Assembly (NCBI GenBank): GCA_042854365.1
Contig: AP031437.1
Coordinates: forward strand, 558,001-622,000
Source of the DNA: Anaeromassilibacillus sp001305115
GTDB taxonomy: Bacteria; Bacillota; Clostridia; Oscillospirales; Acutalibacteraceae
Direction: 5' to 3'
DNA: 64,000 nt
Of the stretch, positions 11,101 to 19,050 are shown in pieces. The translations under genes were made by a program, and so were the position numbers. The notes below the pieces were generated by a model. That model saw nothing but the letters and a program-made list of their open reading frames with translations. It had not been told where the DNA came from and made no database searches. The first letter of the stretch is position 1; the number at the start of each line of letters is the position of its first letter.

Positions 11101-14100
11101 ACCAGATGGGCGAGGATCCGTTCCTGCTGTCCCGTTTGGCAGTCAGCGAAACCGAAGGTATCCAGGATCAGAACGTCATCGCAACTTTGAAGCACTTCGC
11201 AGTGTTCGCACAGGACAGCACGCCGGGCGGCGCAGTGGATGTGCAGGTTGACGAGCAGACGTTGCATGAGCTCTATCTTGCTCCGTTTGAGGCGGCTATC
11301 CATGAAGCGGACGCAGCATCCGTGATGTCCTCTTACAACGGCGTAAACGGCGCTTGGGCTTCCGCAAGCACGGAATTGCAGCTCGATATTCTCCGCGACG
11401 AGTGGGGATTTGACGGCTTCACTGTGACCGACTGGGGCGGCAACCATGCGTATACGCTGGACAAGGGCACGGATCTCGAGATGCCTTCTGCCAGCCAGAA
11501 TACGCAGGCGGCGACCGAAGAAAAGATCGCCAACGGCGAGATGACTTGGGACGATGTGGACGAGGCGGTCAGCCATGTGCTCAACGCGATGGGCAAAGTT
11601 GGCTATCTGTATCTGGTCGAGCTGGACGGCAAGGGCTACGTCAAAGAAGAGCCGGGCCGTACCGAGCCGATCAAGCTGCCCGACACCTATGCAGAACAAG
11701 TAGACGACGGCCTCTTGGCAGAGAATCAGGACATCGCTTTGGAAGTTGCGGAAAAGGGCGCAGTCCTTCTCAAGAACGATAACGAAACCCTCCCGCTGGA
11801 TGCTTCCAATTCCTCTGTTGGTATGATCGGCCTTGGCGCGGTCAACCCGATCGCGGGCGGCAGCGGCCAGGAGCGTTCCTTCGGAACATTGAGCCGGATG
11901 GTCAGTCCGTATGACCGGATGATGGAAATTGCAGGCGAGGATGCCAACATCGAAGCGACGGCAGGCCTCGACATCGTGGGAACCACGATCCCGGCAGAAT
12001 ACCTGTATCAGGATGAAAACGGCGAGCAGAACGGCGTTTTGCGCAAGTATGGCGTAGAAGGCAACCCGGGCACGCCGGTTGAGATCAATGGACAGATCTT
12101 CTGGATGGGCAAGACCGACCCGATCGACATGGAAGGCTATGAGACCGGAACGGTTGCAAAGATCGAGGAAGACATCAACTTCAATACTGGAACAAAGACC
12201 TATAAGAATGGCCCGGATGGCACAGCCTTTGAAAATGGTTCTGCCTATACTTTGGAAACCTACCTCAAGGCGCCGGAAGACGGTGAATACACCATGGTAC
12301 TCTCCGGAATCGGCGGCACCATCAGCGGAAAGATCACCGTTGACGAACAGGAGAAATCCCTTGGCAACATGTCCTTGCGTGAAGGCTCGCAGTGGCCGTG
12401 GAACAACGTGATCTGCACCTCCACCGGCATGGACATCAGCAACTCCACGGTTACCCTGGAAGCTGGCAAGCTCTATAAAGTAAAGATCACGGGCGTTGCA
12501 GCTCTGGATCTGAAGGACCTCCAGATCCGCCTGGGCTGGATTACCCCGAGCCAGAAGCAGGAGAACCATGACGAAGCAATCCGCATTGCAAGCGAAAATG
12601 ACAATGTCGTCTTCTTTGCTTGGAGATCCACCGGCGCAGAAGGCAATACCATCGAAGACTGCAGCCTGGCACTCCCTGAGGATCAGGAAGCACTGCTGAT
12701 GGAAGTCATCGAGGCGGCAAAAGAAAACGGCAATAAGGTTACGGTCGTGCTCAACAACGGCGGCGCCGTAACAATGAACAAGTGGATCAACGATGTAGAC
12801 GCCGTGCTCGAGATGTGGTATCCCGGACAGGAAGGCGGCCTCGCAACCGCACGGATCCTGCTTGGCGAAGTCAACCCGAGCGGCAAGTTGGCACAGACCT
12901 TTATGATGTACGACAACGAGACCCCGGTTACCGACAGCCAGGAGCACTTTGAAGAGCGCCTCAAGAAGAGCGAAGAGGAAACCGGCGACGGCGTGAACCA
13001 GCCGAAGAATTCGGTTTACTACACCGAGGGCATCATGACCGGCTATCGTTGGTATGACAGCGAGGACATCGCTCCTCTGTTTGACTTTGGCCATGGCCTG
13101 TCCTACACCACCTTTGCTTATTCCGACATGAAGGTGGAAGAGAACGACGAAAATGGCTTTGATGTGACCTTTACCGTCACCAATACTGGCGACGTAGCGG
13201 GCGATGAAGTTGCACAGGTTTACCTTGGCGCAGCGGAAGTTCCGAACGGCGTACAGATGGCGGAAAAACAGCTGGCAGGTTTTGCACGCGTGGAAGATTT
13301 GCAACCGGGCGAATCCCGCGAGGTAAGCATTTCGATTTCCCAGCGTTCCCTGTCCTATTGGAATACCAATGGGGAATATGTAACTCGTGCGGACGGCACC
13401 AAGGATAAGTGGACAGTCGCAGAAGGCGAACGCGCTATCCTGGTGGGCACCAGCTCCGACAATCTCCCGTTGGAGACCACTGTCAATGTAAAGGCTCCGG
13501 AAGAGAGCGGAAACAGCAACCTGTCCGTCCAGTATGGCACCAACGTCAAGCTGTTCGTCAATGGCGAAGAGCAGACGATTGCCAACTTGGTGGGCGATTA
13601 TGAGAACACCTTTGAAACGGGCGAGACCGTCACCTTGACCTTTGAACCTGCAGTAGAGGGTAGAGAGATCGCAGGCGTCACCCTTAATGGTGAAGCAGTT
13701 GATTTCGATGATGCCGATTCCTTCACCTACACACTCCAGGCAGGCGAGGCAGACGAACTGACCTTTGCCTTCATCACGGTGGATAAGAGCATCCTGCTCG
13801 CAACCATCGAGGCGGCCAACGCTTGCGAGGATGAGATCGAAGGCGTGATCCCCAGCGTACTGGAAGACTTTGAAGAAGCACTTGAAAATGCAAACACTGT
13901 TTATAAGAACCCCACCGCTACGCAGGAAGAAATTGATGCGGCATGGAACGCTTTGATTGACGCAATGCACAACCTTTCCTTCCAGAGTGGCAGCAAGACC
14001 TATCTGGAATACCTGCTGTCTGTAGCGGAAAAAATCGACACGAGTGAGTTCATCCAGGGCGTAACCGCATTCAAGGATGCCTATGAGGCTGCACAGAAGG

Positions 14101-14981
14101 TCTATGACGACCCGGATGCTTTGGCGGATGAGATCACAAATGCAGCAAAAACACTGGAAGAAGCTCTTCTCGGTTTGGTCCGTGGCTCTACAAAGGATAT
14201 GCTTCGCACTGTGATTGAGAAGGCACAAAATCTGGATTTGGACAAATATGTCGACGCAGGCAAGGACGCATTTAACGACGCATTGGCCCATGCAGAAGAT
14301 GTCCTGTACGACGACCAAGCCACGCAGGAAGAAGTGGAAGAGGCCACAGAAACTCTGAACGCAGCAATGGAAGCCCTGCGCAAAGTGGCGGATAAGAGTG
14401 CTTTGAATGCTTTGATTGCTTCCGTTGAAGGTATGAATTTGAACAAATACACAGCAGCCTCTGTTGCCGCTTTGAAAGACACGCTGGCGGAAGCTAAGAT
14501 TATGGCGGCGGATGCAACCCTGAGCGAAGACAACCAGGCTGAAGTCGATGCAATGACCGACGCTTTGCAGGATGCTAAGGACCAGTTGAAGGTCAAGACG
14601 ACGAACAGCCATAGCAGCTCTTCCAGCAGCTCGGGAAGCTCTGCAAGCGCGAACACCTATGGATCTACCGGCACCTCGATTGTCGGCGCCGCTACCACCG
14701 CGCAGGCGGCTGCTCAGGTGGTTTCCGACACGACGGTCAACTTCACCTTGAAGAGAGGCAGCGCATACTGCTTCAAGATGACCGTTGTCAACGGCAACAA
14801 CCTCACGCCGAGCTTTACGGTCGGCAATGGCGATGTGCTGAAGACCCAGTTCGTTGCTAAAGTTGGCAATGATTACTACTACCGAGTGTATGCAATTGGT
14901 ACACCGGGCCAGAGTACGGGCGTTTATACAACGCTGTCGGGCCAGAATGCAGTTAAACATTGCACAGTAACCATTGGCTAA
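8187..14981 (+). CDS. Secreted two-headed GH3 glycosidase with FIVAR tail
   Basis: Very large extracellular beta-glycosidase (2264 residues) with two complete GH3 units in one chain. Seen: signal peptide (1-30, ending AQAAQ); first GH3 barrel with the KHWPSGG motif near 309 and predicted nucleophile Asp409 in VCTDWK; its C-domain, interrupted by a Gly/Pro-rich stretch (about 569-587). The second GH3 barrel starts near 856, with KHF near 1002 and nucleophile Asp1082 in VTDWGG. It carries a PA14-like insert (about 1333-1452) and a fibronectin-III-like domain (about 1644-1770). The tail has a small beta domain starting YGTNVKL (1780-1868), FIVAR repeats (1865-2140), a Ser-rich linker and an 80-residue C-terminal module. 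No LPXTG motif is visible. Substrate is unknown; beta-glucosides, xylosides or N-acetylglucosaminides are possible. Strong codon bias suggests high expression. Confidence 0.92.
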   Translation: MNKNRILSLLTAAILLGTTVAAPVGEAQAAQQGGSTVISMGTDFTNTEIPDSSYEYYKDVRYVLNEGGATLSHSATSNVDILYEEASGYYFKDLNQNGKLDTYEDWRLSSLERAKSLAAQLSTEQRLALMTHGSTGKTKEEMKEGTRFNLTRSTSAADTMAEANNKLQYWAEDTPEMFGIPVVTSTDPRHTGIVDSGTIETTEPGGTVSKWPNNMGIAATFDADTAYTYGDITAAEYRAIGIQMMLGPQMDLITEPRWSRNSSAFSEDPELAADMASSFIEAMQTDDNYQENDYGIDEGWGTGSVATIAKHWPSGGTGEFGFDAHKDDGKFGVYPAGNFEEILQYFVKGAGFAEEYKDTTKQSAGVMPYYTIPFNQDPSGANVANGFSKYIVQERLREDLNYDGLVCTDWKIHGSHEGMGGADTPWGLEPGKGYNRPYRILASMLAGVDQMGGLDSDEYVMEDMLAAYDMGVNGSEEYGIEALGEEFMDELTEASATRILKVIFNLGLFEDPYVDPGYAKSFVGSPELNETAYETHKDAVIMTKNSNNTLPLQAEDGEELTAYVPLKESSGGGGFPGFPGGGSGSSTKVEPVISLDTVQKYYNVPDTLVQATENGEMPSDEAKAQAASEADFAIIELESPSMAMEYTDGRPQNLTYGEYTADAMREVSIGYDWYHADGTLVQYNETPDESKGDYKSNRSRKGNTHAGTPENLELIQETVELMGDKPIIFILSMENPMVVSEFEPSVDAMLIGTSVSPDAFMEVISGQTEPSGLLPVNMPASMEAVETAYEDGYHDMEVYVDSDGNAYSFGFGLNWDGQIADERTAKYTDIGDPNLEKTTFPDTYDEKYLVVESQEVRDEKVEALINTMTTEEKFSLLGGGEKAGVADAGSLAGVPRLGIPELRMFDGPDGVTSIYDTTNPPIEQMLASTWSTDLAYDYGKISGSENKAISGNVQLGSQFDITRTAHFGRSKDQMGEDPFLLSRLAVSETEGIQDQNVIATLKHFAVFAQDSTPGGAVDVQVDEQTLHELYLAPFEAAIHEADAASVMSSYNGVNGAWASASTELQLDILRDEWGFDGFTVTDWGGNHAYTLDKGTDLEMPSASQNTQAATEEKIANGEMTWDDVDEAVSHVLNAMGKVGYLYLVELDGKGYVKEEPGRTEPIKLPDTYAEQVDDGLLAENQDIALEVAEKGAVLLKNDNETLPLDASNSSVGMIGLGAVNPIAGGSGQERSFGTLSRMVSPYDRMMEIAGEDANIEATAGLDIVGTTIPAEYLYQDENGEQNGVLRKYGVEGNPGTPVEINGQIFWMGKTDPIDMEGYETGTVAKIEEDINFNTGTKTYKNGPDGTAFENGSAYTLETYLKAPEDGEYTMVLSGIGGTISGKITVDEQEKSLGNMSLREGSQWPWNNVICTSTGMDISNSTVTLEAGKLYKVKITGVAALDLKDLQIRLGWITPSQKQENHDEAIRIASENDNVVFFAWRSTGAEGNTIEDCSLALPEDQEALLMEVIEAAKENGNKVTVVLNNGGAVTMNKWINDVDAVLEMWYPGQEGGLATARILLGEVNPSGKLAQTFMMYDNETPVTDSQEHFEERLKKSEEETGDGVNQPKNSVYYTEGIMTGYRWYDSEDIAPLFDFGHGLSYTTFAYSDMKVEENDENGFDVTFTVTNTGDVAGDEVAQVYLGAAEVPNGVQMAEKQLAGFARVEDLQPGESREVSISISQRSLSYWNTNGEYVTRADGTKDKWTVAEGERAILVGTSSDNLPLETTVNVKAPEESGNSNLSVQYGTNVKLFVNGEEQTIANLVGDYENTFETGETVTLTFEPAVEGREIAGVTLNGEAVDFDDADSFTYTLQAGEADELTFAFITVDKSILLATIEAANACEDEIEGVIPSVLEDFEEALENANTVYKNPTATQEEIDAAWNALIDAMHNLSFQSGSKTYLEYLLSVAEKIDTSEFIQGVTAFKDAYEAAQKVYDDPDALADEITNAAKTLEEALLGLVRGSTKDMLRTVIEKAQNLDLDKYVDAGKDAFNDALAHAEDVLYDDQATQEEVEEATETLNAAMEALRKVADKSALNALIASVEGMNLNKYTAASVAALKDTLAEAKIMAADATLSEDNQAEVDAMTDALQDAKDQLKVKTTNSHSSSSSSSGSSASANTYGSTGTSIVGAATTAQAAAQVVSDTTVNFTLKRGSAYCFKMTVVNGNNLTPSFTVGNGDVLKTQFVAKVGNDYYYRVYAIGTPGQSTGVYTTLSGQNAVKHCTVTIG

Positions 14982-15427
14982 AATCTTCCATAAAAATATC
15001 GTGGAAATGAAAGGCGTCAGATGCCCATATTAGGCAACAAAGGGCGCTACAAATCTGGATGTTTTGTAAAAATACGGTAGATTTTGCCAGTGTACGAAAG
15101 CTCTATGCCCACTACGAGCATTTTAACTAAGAATCTGTTTCGACGAAAAGTGCTTGTATATCTGAACAAGGAAAATATTGGCGGCTGGATAGTGGAACTA
15201 TTTAAGAGTAAGAATAGCAGCCGTCAAATCCGGAATGAACTTATCGACTATTTTATCCGGAAGTTTTCCTTGTGAACCCTTTAGGATGTGCCCACAGTGC
15301 TCAGTCGCTGTGGGCACATTCCCCTTCATAGGCCAATTTTTGAAAAACGGCCTGCTTTTTACAAGGGTCATATTGCACATACATTTATGTTACCCAAAAT
15401 AAACCGTCTGGGGAGGTGATTTCAATA
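14982..15427. other. Intergenic region between GH3 giant and ROK regulator
   Basis: 445 bases. It contains a 12-bp hairpin (ATGTGCCCACAG at 15286-15297 with CTGTGGGCACAT at 15308-15319) lacking a T-tract. A 63-codon frame (15084-15275) has no convincing ribosome binding site and I do not call it a gene. No terminator with a T-run was found directly after the GH3 stop. Confidence 0.5.
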
Positions 15428-16684
15428 ATGGATCAAACAAGCGTTAACCAGGCAAAAATACAGATGATTAATCGTTCGCTCATCCTCAATCTTCTTCGAC
15501 AAGAGGGCCTTTGTTCGCGTGCAACCTTGGCGAAGCTGTCCGGATTGCGTCAGGCAACGATCACCAATATTGTAGGAGAACTTATTCACAGCGGACTCGT
15601 AGTGGAAACAGGTTTAATTGCCGGAGAGAAAAACCGGCGTTCGATTGGTTTAACTCTGAATGACGAACGATTTCAGGTGATCGGCGTTCATTTGACTCGC
15701 CAGACCTGTACGGCTTGCCTGATGGGGCTTTCTGGAAAACTATATGACAAATGGGAATGTCCCATTGTCCCAGAAGAACAGGGAGAGGCTGCATTAGAAC
15801 GGGTGCGGACGATGATCCAGACCATTGTCCGGGAACATTCGGATGCGGAGATCTTATCCGCAGGGGTGGCGGTTCCCGGCCCTTACCAGGAGAGCGAAGA
15901 CCGGCTTCTCTTTGTGACAGGGATGCCTGGCTGGCAAGACTGCCCAGTGCGGGAGACCCTTTCCAGAGGATTAGATTTGCCCCTTTATATTCTCAATGAT
16001 GCAAATGCGGGTGCATTCGCACAGCTTTGGTACAATAGCCACGACGCCCATACACAAAACATGGTGTATATTTTAGCTGGACAGGGCATAGGCTGCGGAA
16101 TGATTGTCGATGGCAAGCTTCTGCTCGGTCAACAAAGCCTTGCTGGAGAATTTGGTCACAGCAGTATTCAGTTTGACGGTCCGATATGTGCTTGCGGAAA
16201 CCGCGGATGTCTGGAACAATACGGTTCCATGCGTGCGTTATTCGAACGGATTTCAGAACAACTTGACCATGGAGCTATCTCCAGGCTGCATCGGAATTGT
16301 TTGAATGTACATGCTTTATCTCAAGCGATCAAAAATGGGGATCGCGTTGCCAGTGATGCATACCGGTATGTCTGCGGGTTCCTAGCGATGGGGATTGTCA
16401 GTTTGATGAATCAGTTAAATCCAGGGAAAATTGTGATTGGCGATCAACTGGCAGAAATTTATCCGGAAATGATGTTGGATGTGATTACAAAAAGTGTCGA
16501 GAGTCGGACGAACGCTCTCTTGGCTGGTAACATTGTTGTGGAAGTAAATCAATTGCATCCAAATCCCTCTCTACTTGGGGCTGGTGCGTATGCGGTCCAT
16601 CGAGAACTCGAAAAACCGGCGCGGTTGCTCACCGCAGTTACCCGACATACGATCTTGTATTCCTCAAGGCGAGAACTTGCTTAA
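15428..16684 (+). CDS. ROK-family transcriptional regulator (NagC/XylR type)
   Basis: Sugar-responsive repressor/activator. Seen: an N-terminal winged helix (about 12-70; CSRATLAKLSGLRQATITNI) followed by a ROK sugar-kinase-like domain with the zinc motif CACGNRGCLE (Cys254, Cys256, Cys261) and a preceding EFGHSS. The HTH makes it a regulator rather than a sugar kinase. The ATG at 15428 sits eight bases after GGAGGTGA; a GTG four codons upstream lies within that Shine-Dalgarno and is rejected. Its place directly behind the GH3 enzyme suggests it controls glycan-use genes, possibly this enzyme, which is inference. A strong terminator follows. Confidence 0.93.
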   Translation: MDQTSVNQAKIQMINRSLILNLLRQEGLCSRATLAKLSGLRQATITNIVGELIHSGLVVETGLIAGEKNRRSIGLTLNDERFQVIGVHLTRQTCTACLMGLSGKLYDKWECPIVPEEQGEAALERVRTMIQTIVREHSDAEILSAGVAVPGPYQESEDRLLFVTGMPGWQDCPVRETLSRGLDLPLYILNDANAGAFAQLWYNSHDAHTQNMVYILAGQGIGCGMIVDGKLLLGQQSLAGEFGHSSIQFDGPICACGNRGCLEQYGSMRALFERISEQLDHGAISRLHRNCLNVHALSQAIKNGDRVASDAYRYVCGFLAMGIVSLMNQLNPGKIVIGDQLAEIYPEMMLDVITKSVESRTNALLAGNIVVEVNQLHPNPSLLGAGAYAVHRELEKPARLLTAVTRHTILYSSRRELA

Positions 16685-16721
16685 TCAAAAAAGAATCGTG
16701 CATGACGCTCTAAAAATAGGC

Positions 16722-16776
16722 AAAAAGGACGCTCTACAGATCAGCCGGATTTACCCGGAGTAGAGCGTCCTTTTTT
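16722..16776 (+). terminator. Terminator after ROK regulator
   Basis: AAAAAGGACGCTCTAC pairs with GTAGAGCGTCCTTTTTT across a 20-base loop, giving a GC-rich stem followed by T-run. Confidence 0.85.
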
Positions 16777-16980
16777 GTAGGATGGTTGATCGTATATAAA
16801 AATATTTATAAGAATAACCTGGTAATGTTCTTATTTTGCAACGGGAATATATATTTTATCGGTGTCTCTGAAAGCGTCGGGCTCCTTTATAAGCGGCGAA
16901 AGAAATGCCACTGTGTTTCTACTTATGGGCTACCCATATATGGCAAAAGCGGAATGACCCGACTGCTTTTCCAACTTGCA

Positions 16981-17023
16981 AAAATAAAAAAAGCTTTTGG
17001 AACAATTCATTCCAAAAGCTTTT
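16981..17023 (-). terminator. Terminator of tRNA-Val
   Basis: AAAAGCTTTTGGAA (16989-17002) pairs with TTCCAAAAGCTTTT (17010-17023). On the minus strand it starts immediately at the tRNA 3' end and is followed by a T-rich tract. Confidence 0.85.
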
Positions 17024-17100
17024 TGGTGGACATTACAGGACTCGAACCTGTGACCCTTCGCACGTCAAGCGAATGCTCTAGCCAACTGAGCTAAACGTCC
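17024..17100 (-). tRNA. tRNA-Val (anticodon GAC)
   Basis: On the minus strand a 77-base cloverleaf can be drawn. The acceptor GGACGTT pairs with AATGTCC (one G-T pair). D arm is GCTCAGTTGGCTAGAGC; anticodon stem TTCGC/GCGAA encloses loop TTGACGT with anticodon GAC. The T arm is ACAGG-TTCGAGT-CCTGT. The discriminator A is followed by an encoded CCA. It stands alone, with a terminator directly downstream. Confidence 0.95.
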
Positions 17101-17390
17101 ATTTTCTTTGGCAGCTCGTCCCCTGACAGAGAGCGCCAGGCCCTTTCTATCAGGGCAGAAAGGATGAGGCGTTTCTAAAGTGCTTCATTATTATAGCTGA
17201 AGAAAGGGGAAAAATCAAGAGGTTTTGTAAAATTTTTTTAATCTCACATCCATTCGCTTGTAAATATGGGGTGTTTGCCCTATACTGAAAAAATAGATAA
17301 GAGAAAAGAACTTCGAACCAGTGGGTGGACATGGCAGAATATGCCTTCGCATCCGTACTGGTCTGTCGAATAGAGAAAGGGGAATCTATT

Positions 17391-18245
17391 ATGCCGGTTG
17401 GCCTAGTCTTGGAAGGCGGCGGAACACGCGGCGCTTATACCAGCGGAGTATTGGACGTATTTAGCAAAAATCAGATTATTTTCCCAGTGGTCTATGGAAT
17501 TTCCGCAGGGGCGTGTAACGCCTTGAGCTATATTTCGGGGCAGGTGGGACGAAATTTCCACATCTTTTATGATTATATCCAGGACGACCGCTATATGAGC
17601 GTGGCCAGCCTGCGCCGGACGGGAAACCTGTTTGGCTTCGATTTTATTTTTGGGGAATTGTCGCGCAAGCTGTTGCCATTTGATTATAAGGCCTTTTTTG
17701 AATCGCCTGTGCAGCTCAAAGCAGGAACCACCGATTTGTACACGGGGAAACCGCTTTTTTTCGGAAAGGAAGAGATGGATGAACGTTTCCTTCCTGTACG
17801 CGCTTCCAGCGCAATGCCTTTTGTATCGGAAATCGTTTTCTATCAAGGGCATGCGCTGTTGGACGGGGGCTGTTCGACGTCGATTCCACTGCAATGTTCC
17901 TTGGAGGATGGAAACTCCTATAATGTAGTGGTTCTGACGCGTGACGCGTCCTATCGAAAAGGGGGCCGCCCGGAGTTCCCCCGCGCCGCGCTTCGGGCAA
18001 AGTATGGGGAATATCCTCTGTTTATTGACGCTATGTTGCGCCGGCCGCAGATGTACAATCGGGAGGTCGAACTGTGCAATCAACAGGAAAAAGAGGGGAA
18101 GGCGATTCTAATTCGTCCCAGCAGACCTATCCCTGTGGGGCGATATGAAAAAGATCCGGATCGTTTGAAGCAGGCGTATCAGATGGGGATGGCAGATGCG
18201 GAGGAAAAACTGCCGCAAATCCGGAACATGCTCACAAGAGTTTAA
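17391..18245 (+). CDS. Patatin-like phospholipase (RssA/YjjU type)
   Basis: Predicted cytosolic lipid acyl hydrolase. Seen: oxyanion-hole glycines in EGGGTRGAYTSG (residues 7-18), nucleophile elbow GISAG with Ser38, and the catalytic aspartate Asp158 in DGGCS, so the Ser-Asp dyad is complete. The C-terminal part with PSRPIPVGRYEKD matches the longer YjjU-like bacterial patatins. I use the ATG at 17391 after AAAGGGGA; an earlier in-frame ATG would add 22 residues ahead of the conserved core and has no ribosome binding site. It is 21 bases ahead of a flavodoxin-fold reductase gene, with which it is likely co-transcribed. Substrate unknown. Confidence 0.9.
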   Translation: MPVGLVLEGGGTRGAYTSGVLDVFSKNQIIFPVVYGISAGACNALSYISGQVGRNFHIFYDYIQDDRYMSVASLRRTGNLFGFDFIFGELSRKLLPFDYKAFFESPVQLKAGTTDLYTGKPLFFGKEEMDERFLPVRASSAMPFVSEIVFYQGHALLDGGCSTSIPLQCSLEDGNSYNVVVLTRDASYRKGGRPEFPRAALRAKYGEYPLFIDAMLRRPQMYNREVELCNQQEKEGKAILIRPSRPIPVGRYEKDPDRLKQAYQMGMADAEEKLPQIRNMLTRV

Positions 18246-18266
18246 AGGAGTGTGAGGAAAGAGCGT

Positions 18267-18971
18267 ATGAAGATTTGTATTCTTTATGGTAGCCCGCGAA
18301 AGAAAAATACGTACGCAGCGGTACAAGTCATCAAAGAGCAATTGAACCGATTGGGAAAGGTGGACTATAACGAATACTTTTTGCAAACGGAATCCCACGA
18401 TTTTTGCTGTGGTTGCTATACCTGCATCGAGGGACATGAGGAGAAGTGTCCGCATGCGGCACATGTTCAACCGGTGATTCAAGCGATGCGCGATGCGGAT
18501 GGTTTGATTTTTGCAACGCCGGTCTATGTGATGGACATGACGGCACAGATGAAAGCGTTCTTGGATCACACAGGCTATTTCTACATGGTACATCGCCCAT
18601 ATCCGGAGATGTTTCAAAAATCTGCCTTGGTGATTTCTACTGCTGCAGGAGGAGGAACCAAAGATGCCAATGCCTCGATCGCCCGCTCCTTGAAGCATTG
18701 GGGAGTCCGGCGCATTTTTTCCTGTGGGATTTCCATCTTTGCGCCGGGATGGGATGCCATTCCTCCCACTCGAAAACAGAGCATCGAGAAGAAACTCCGC
18801 CATACAACAGACCTCTTTTGGCGCTCTTTGGGAACGAAGAAGCGCCCGACCCTACATACACGCGCCCTCTTTTTTGTGATGCGGATGATGCAGAAGAAGA
18901 AAGCAGGGACGAGCGCTGACGCAGCATATTGGAGCCGCCAGGGCTGGCTGGATGGAAAGAAGCCTTTTTGA
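18267..18971 (+). CDS. Flavodoxin-fold NAD(P)H-dependent FMN reductase / iron-sulfur flavoprotein-like
   Basis: Predicted FMN-binding oxidoreductase. Seen: N-terminal MKICILYGSPRKKNTYA, the FMN phosphate loop of the NADPH-dependent FMN reductase family. A cysteine cluster at about 46-62 (CCGCYTC then C) resembles the compact cluster motif of iron-sulfur flavoproteins, although many family members keep it without a proven cluster. ATPVYVMDMTAQMK is the second FMN-contact loop. Start is the ATG at 18267 after GAGGAAAG. It follows the patatin gene and ends 80 bases before the zinc-transporter gene, which has its own promoter. Physiological substrate unknown. Confidence 0.85.
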   Translation: MKICILYGSPRKKNTYAAVQVIKEQLNRLGKVDYNEYFLQTESHDFCCGCYTCIEGHEEKCPHAAHVQPVIQAMRDADGLIFATPVYVMDMTAQMKAFLDHTGYFYMVHRPYPEMFQKSALVISTAAGGGTKDANASIARSLKHWGVRRIFSCGISIFAPGWDAIPPTRKQSIEKKLRHTTDLFWRSLGTKKRPTLHTRALFFVMRMMQKKKAGTSADAAYWSRQGWLDGKKPF

Positions 18972-18986
18972 GCACCATGTTTCCCC

Positions 18987-19015
18987 TTGACAGACCGGGG
19001 ACATCGGGGTATGAT
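18987..19015 (+). promoter_or_regulatory. Consensus promoter of the zinc transporter operon
   Basis: TTGACA (18987-18992), 17-base spacer, TATGAT (19010-19015). Transcription would start near 19022, inside the palindrome that follows. Confidence 0.85.
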
Positions 19016-19017
19016 AG

Positions 19018-19040
19018 TAAATGCAAATCATTTGCATTTA
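19018..19040. promoter_or_regulatory. Perfect 23-bp palindrome, candidate Zur/Fur-family operator
   Basis: Eleven-base arms (left arm TAAATGCAAAT) surround one central C with no mismatch. It covers the predicted start site directly after the -10 box and ends at the AGGAGG of the first gene. The 1-base centre and A/T-rich arms fit Fur-superfamily boxes. A metal-bound repressor here would block transcription when zinc is plentiful. Binding is inferred from the zinc-importer context. Confidence 0.75.
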
Positions 19041-19050
19041 GGAGGTTCCC

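Noticed and set aside
13780..14605. Repetitive Ala/Glu-rich stretch as a possible DNA repeat array
   Set aside because: These are diverged FIVAR protein repeats; DNA units are not identical and not spaced like a CRISPR or tandem array. No CRISPR array was seen in the window.
7968..14960. 2330-codon open frame antisense to the GH3 giant
   Set aside because: It mirrors a strongly codon-biased gene; its translation is Cys/His/Arg/Leu-rich with no recognisable domain, no ribosome binding site and no signal peptide. The sense frame has clear GH3 domains.
15084..15275. 63-codon frame before the ROK regulator
   Set aside because: No convincing ribosome binding site or homologue recognised; kept only as a note in the intergenic entry.
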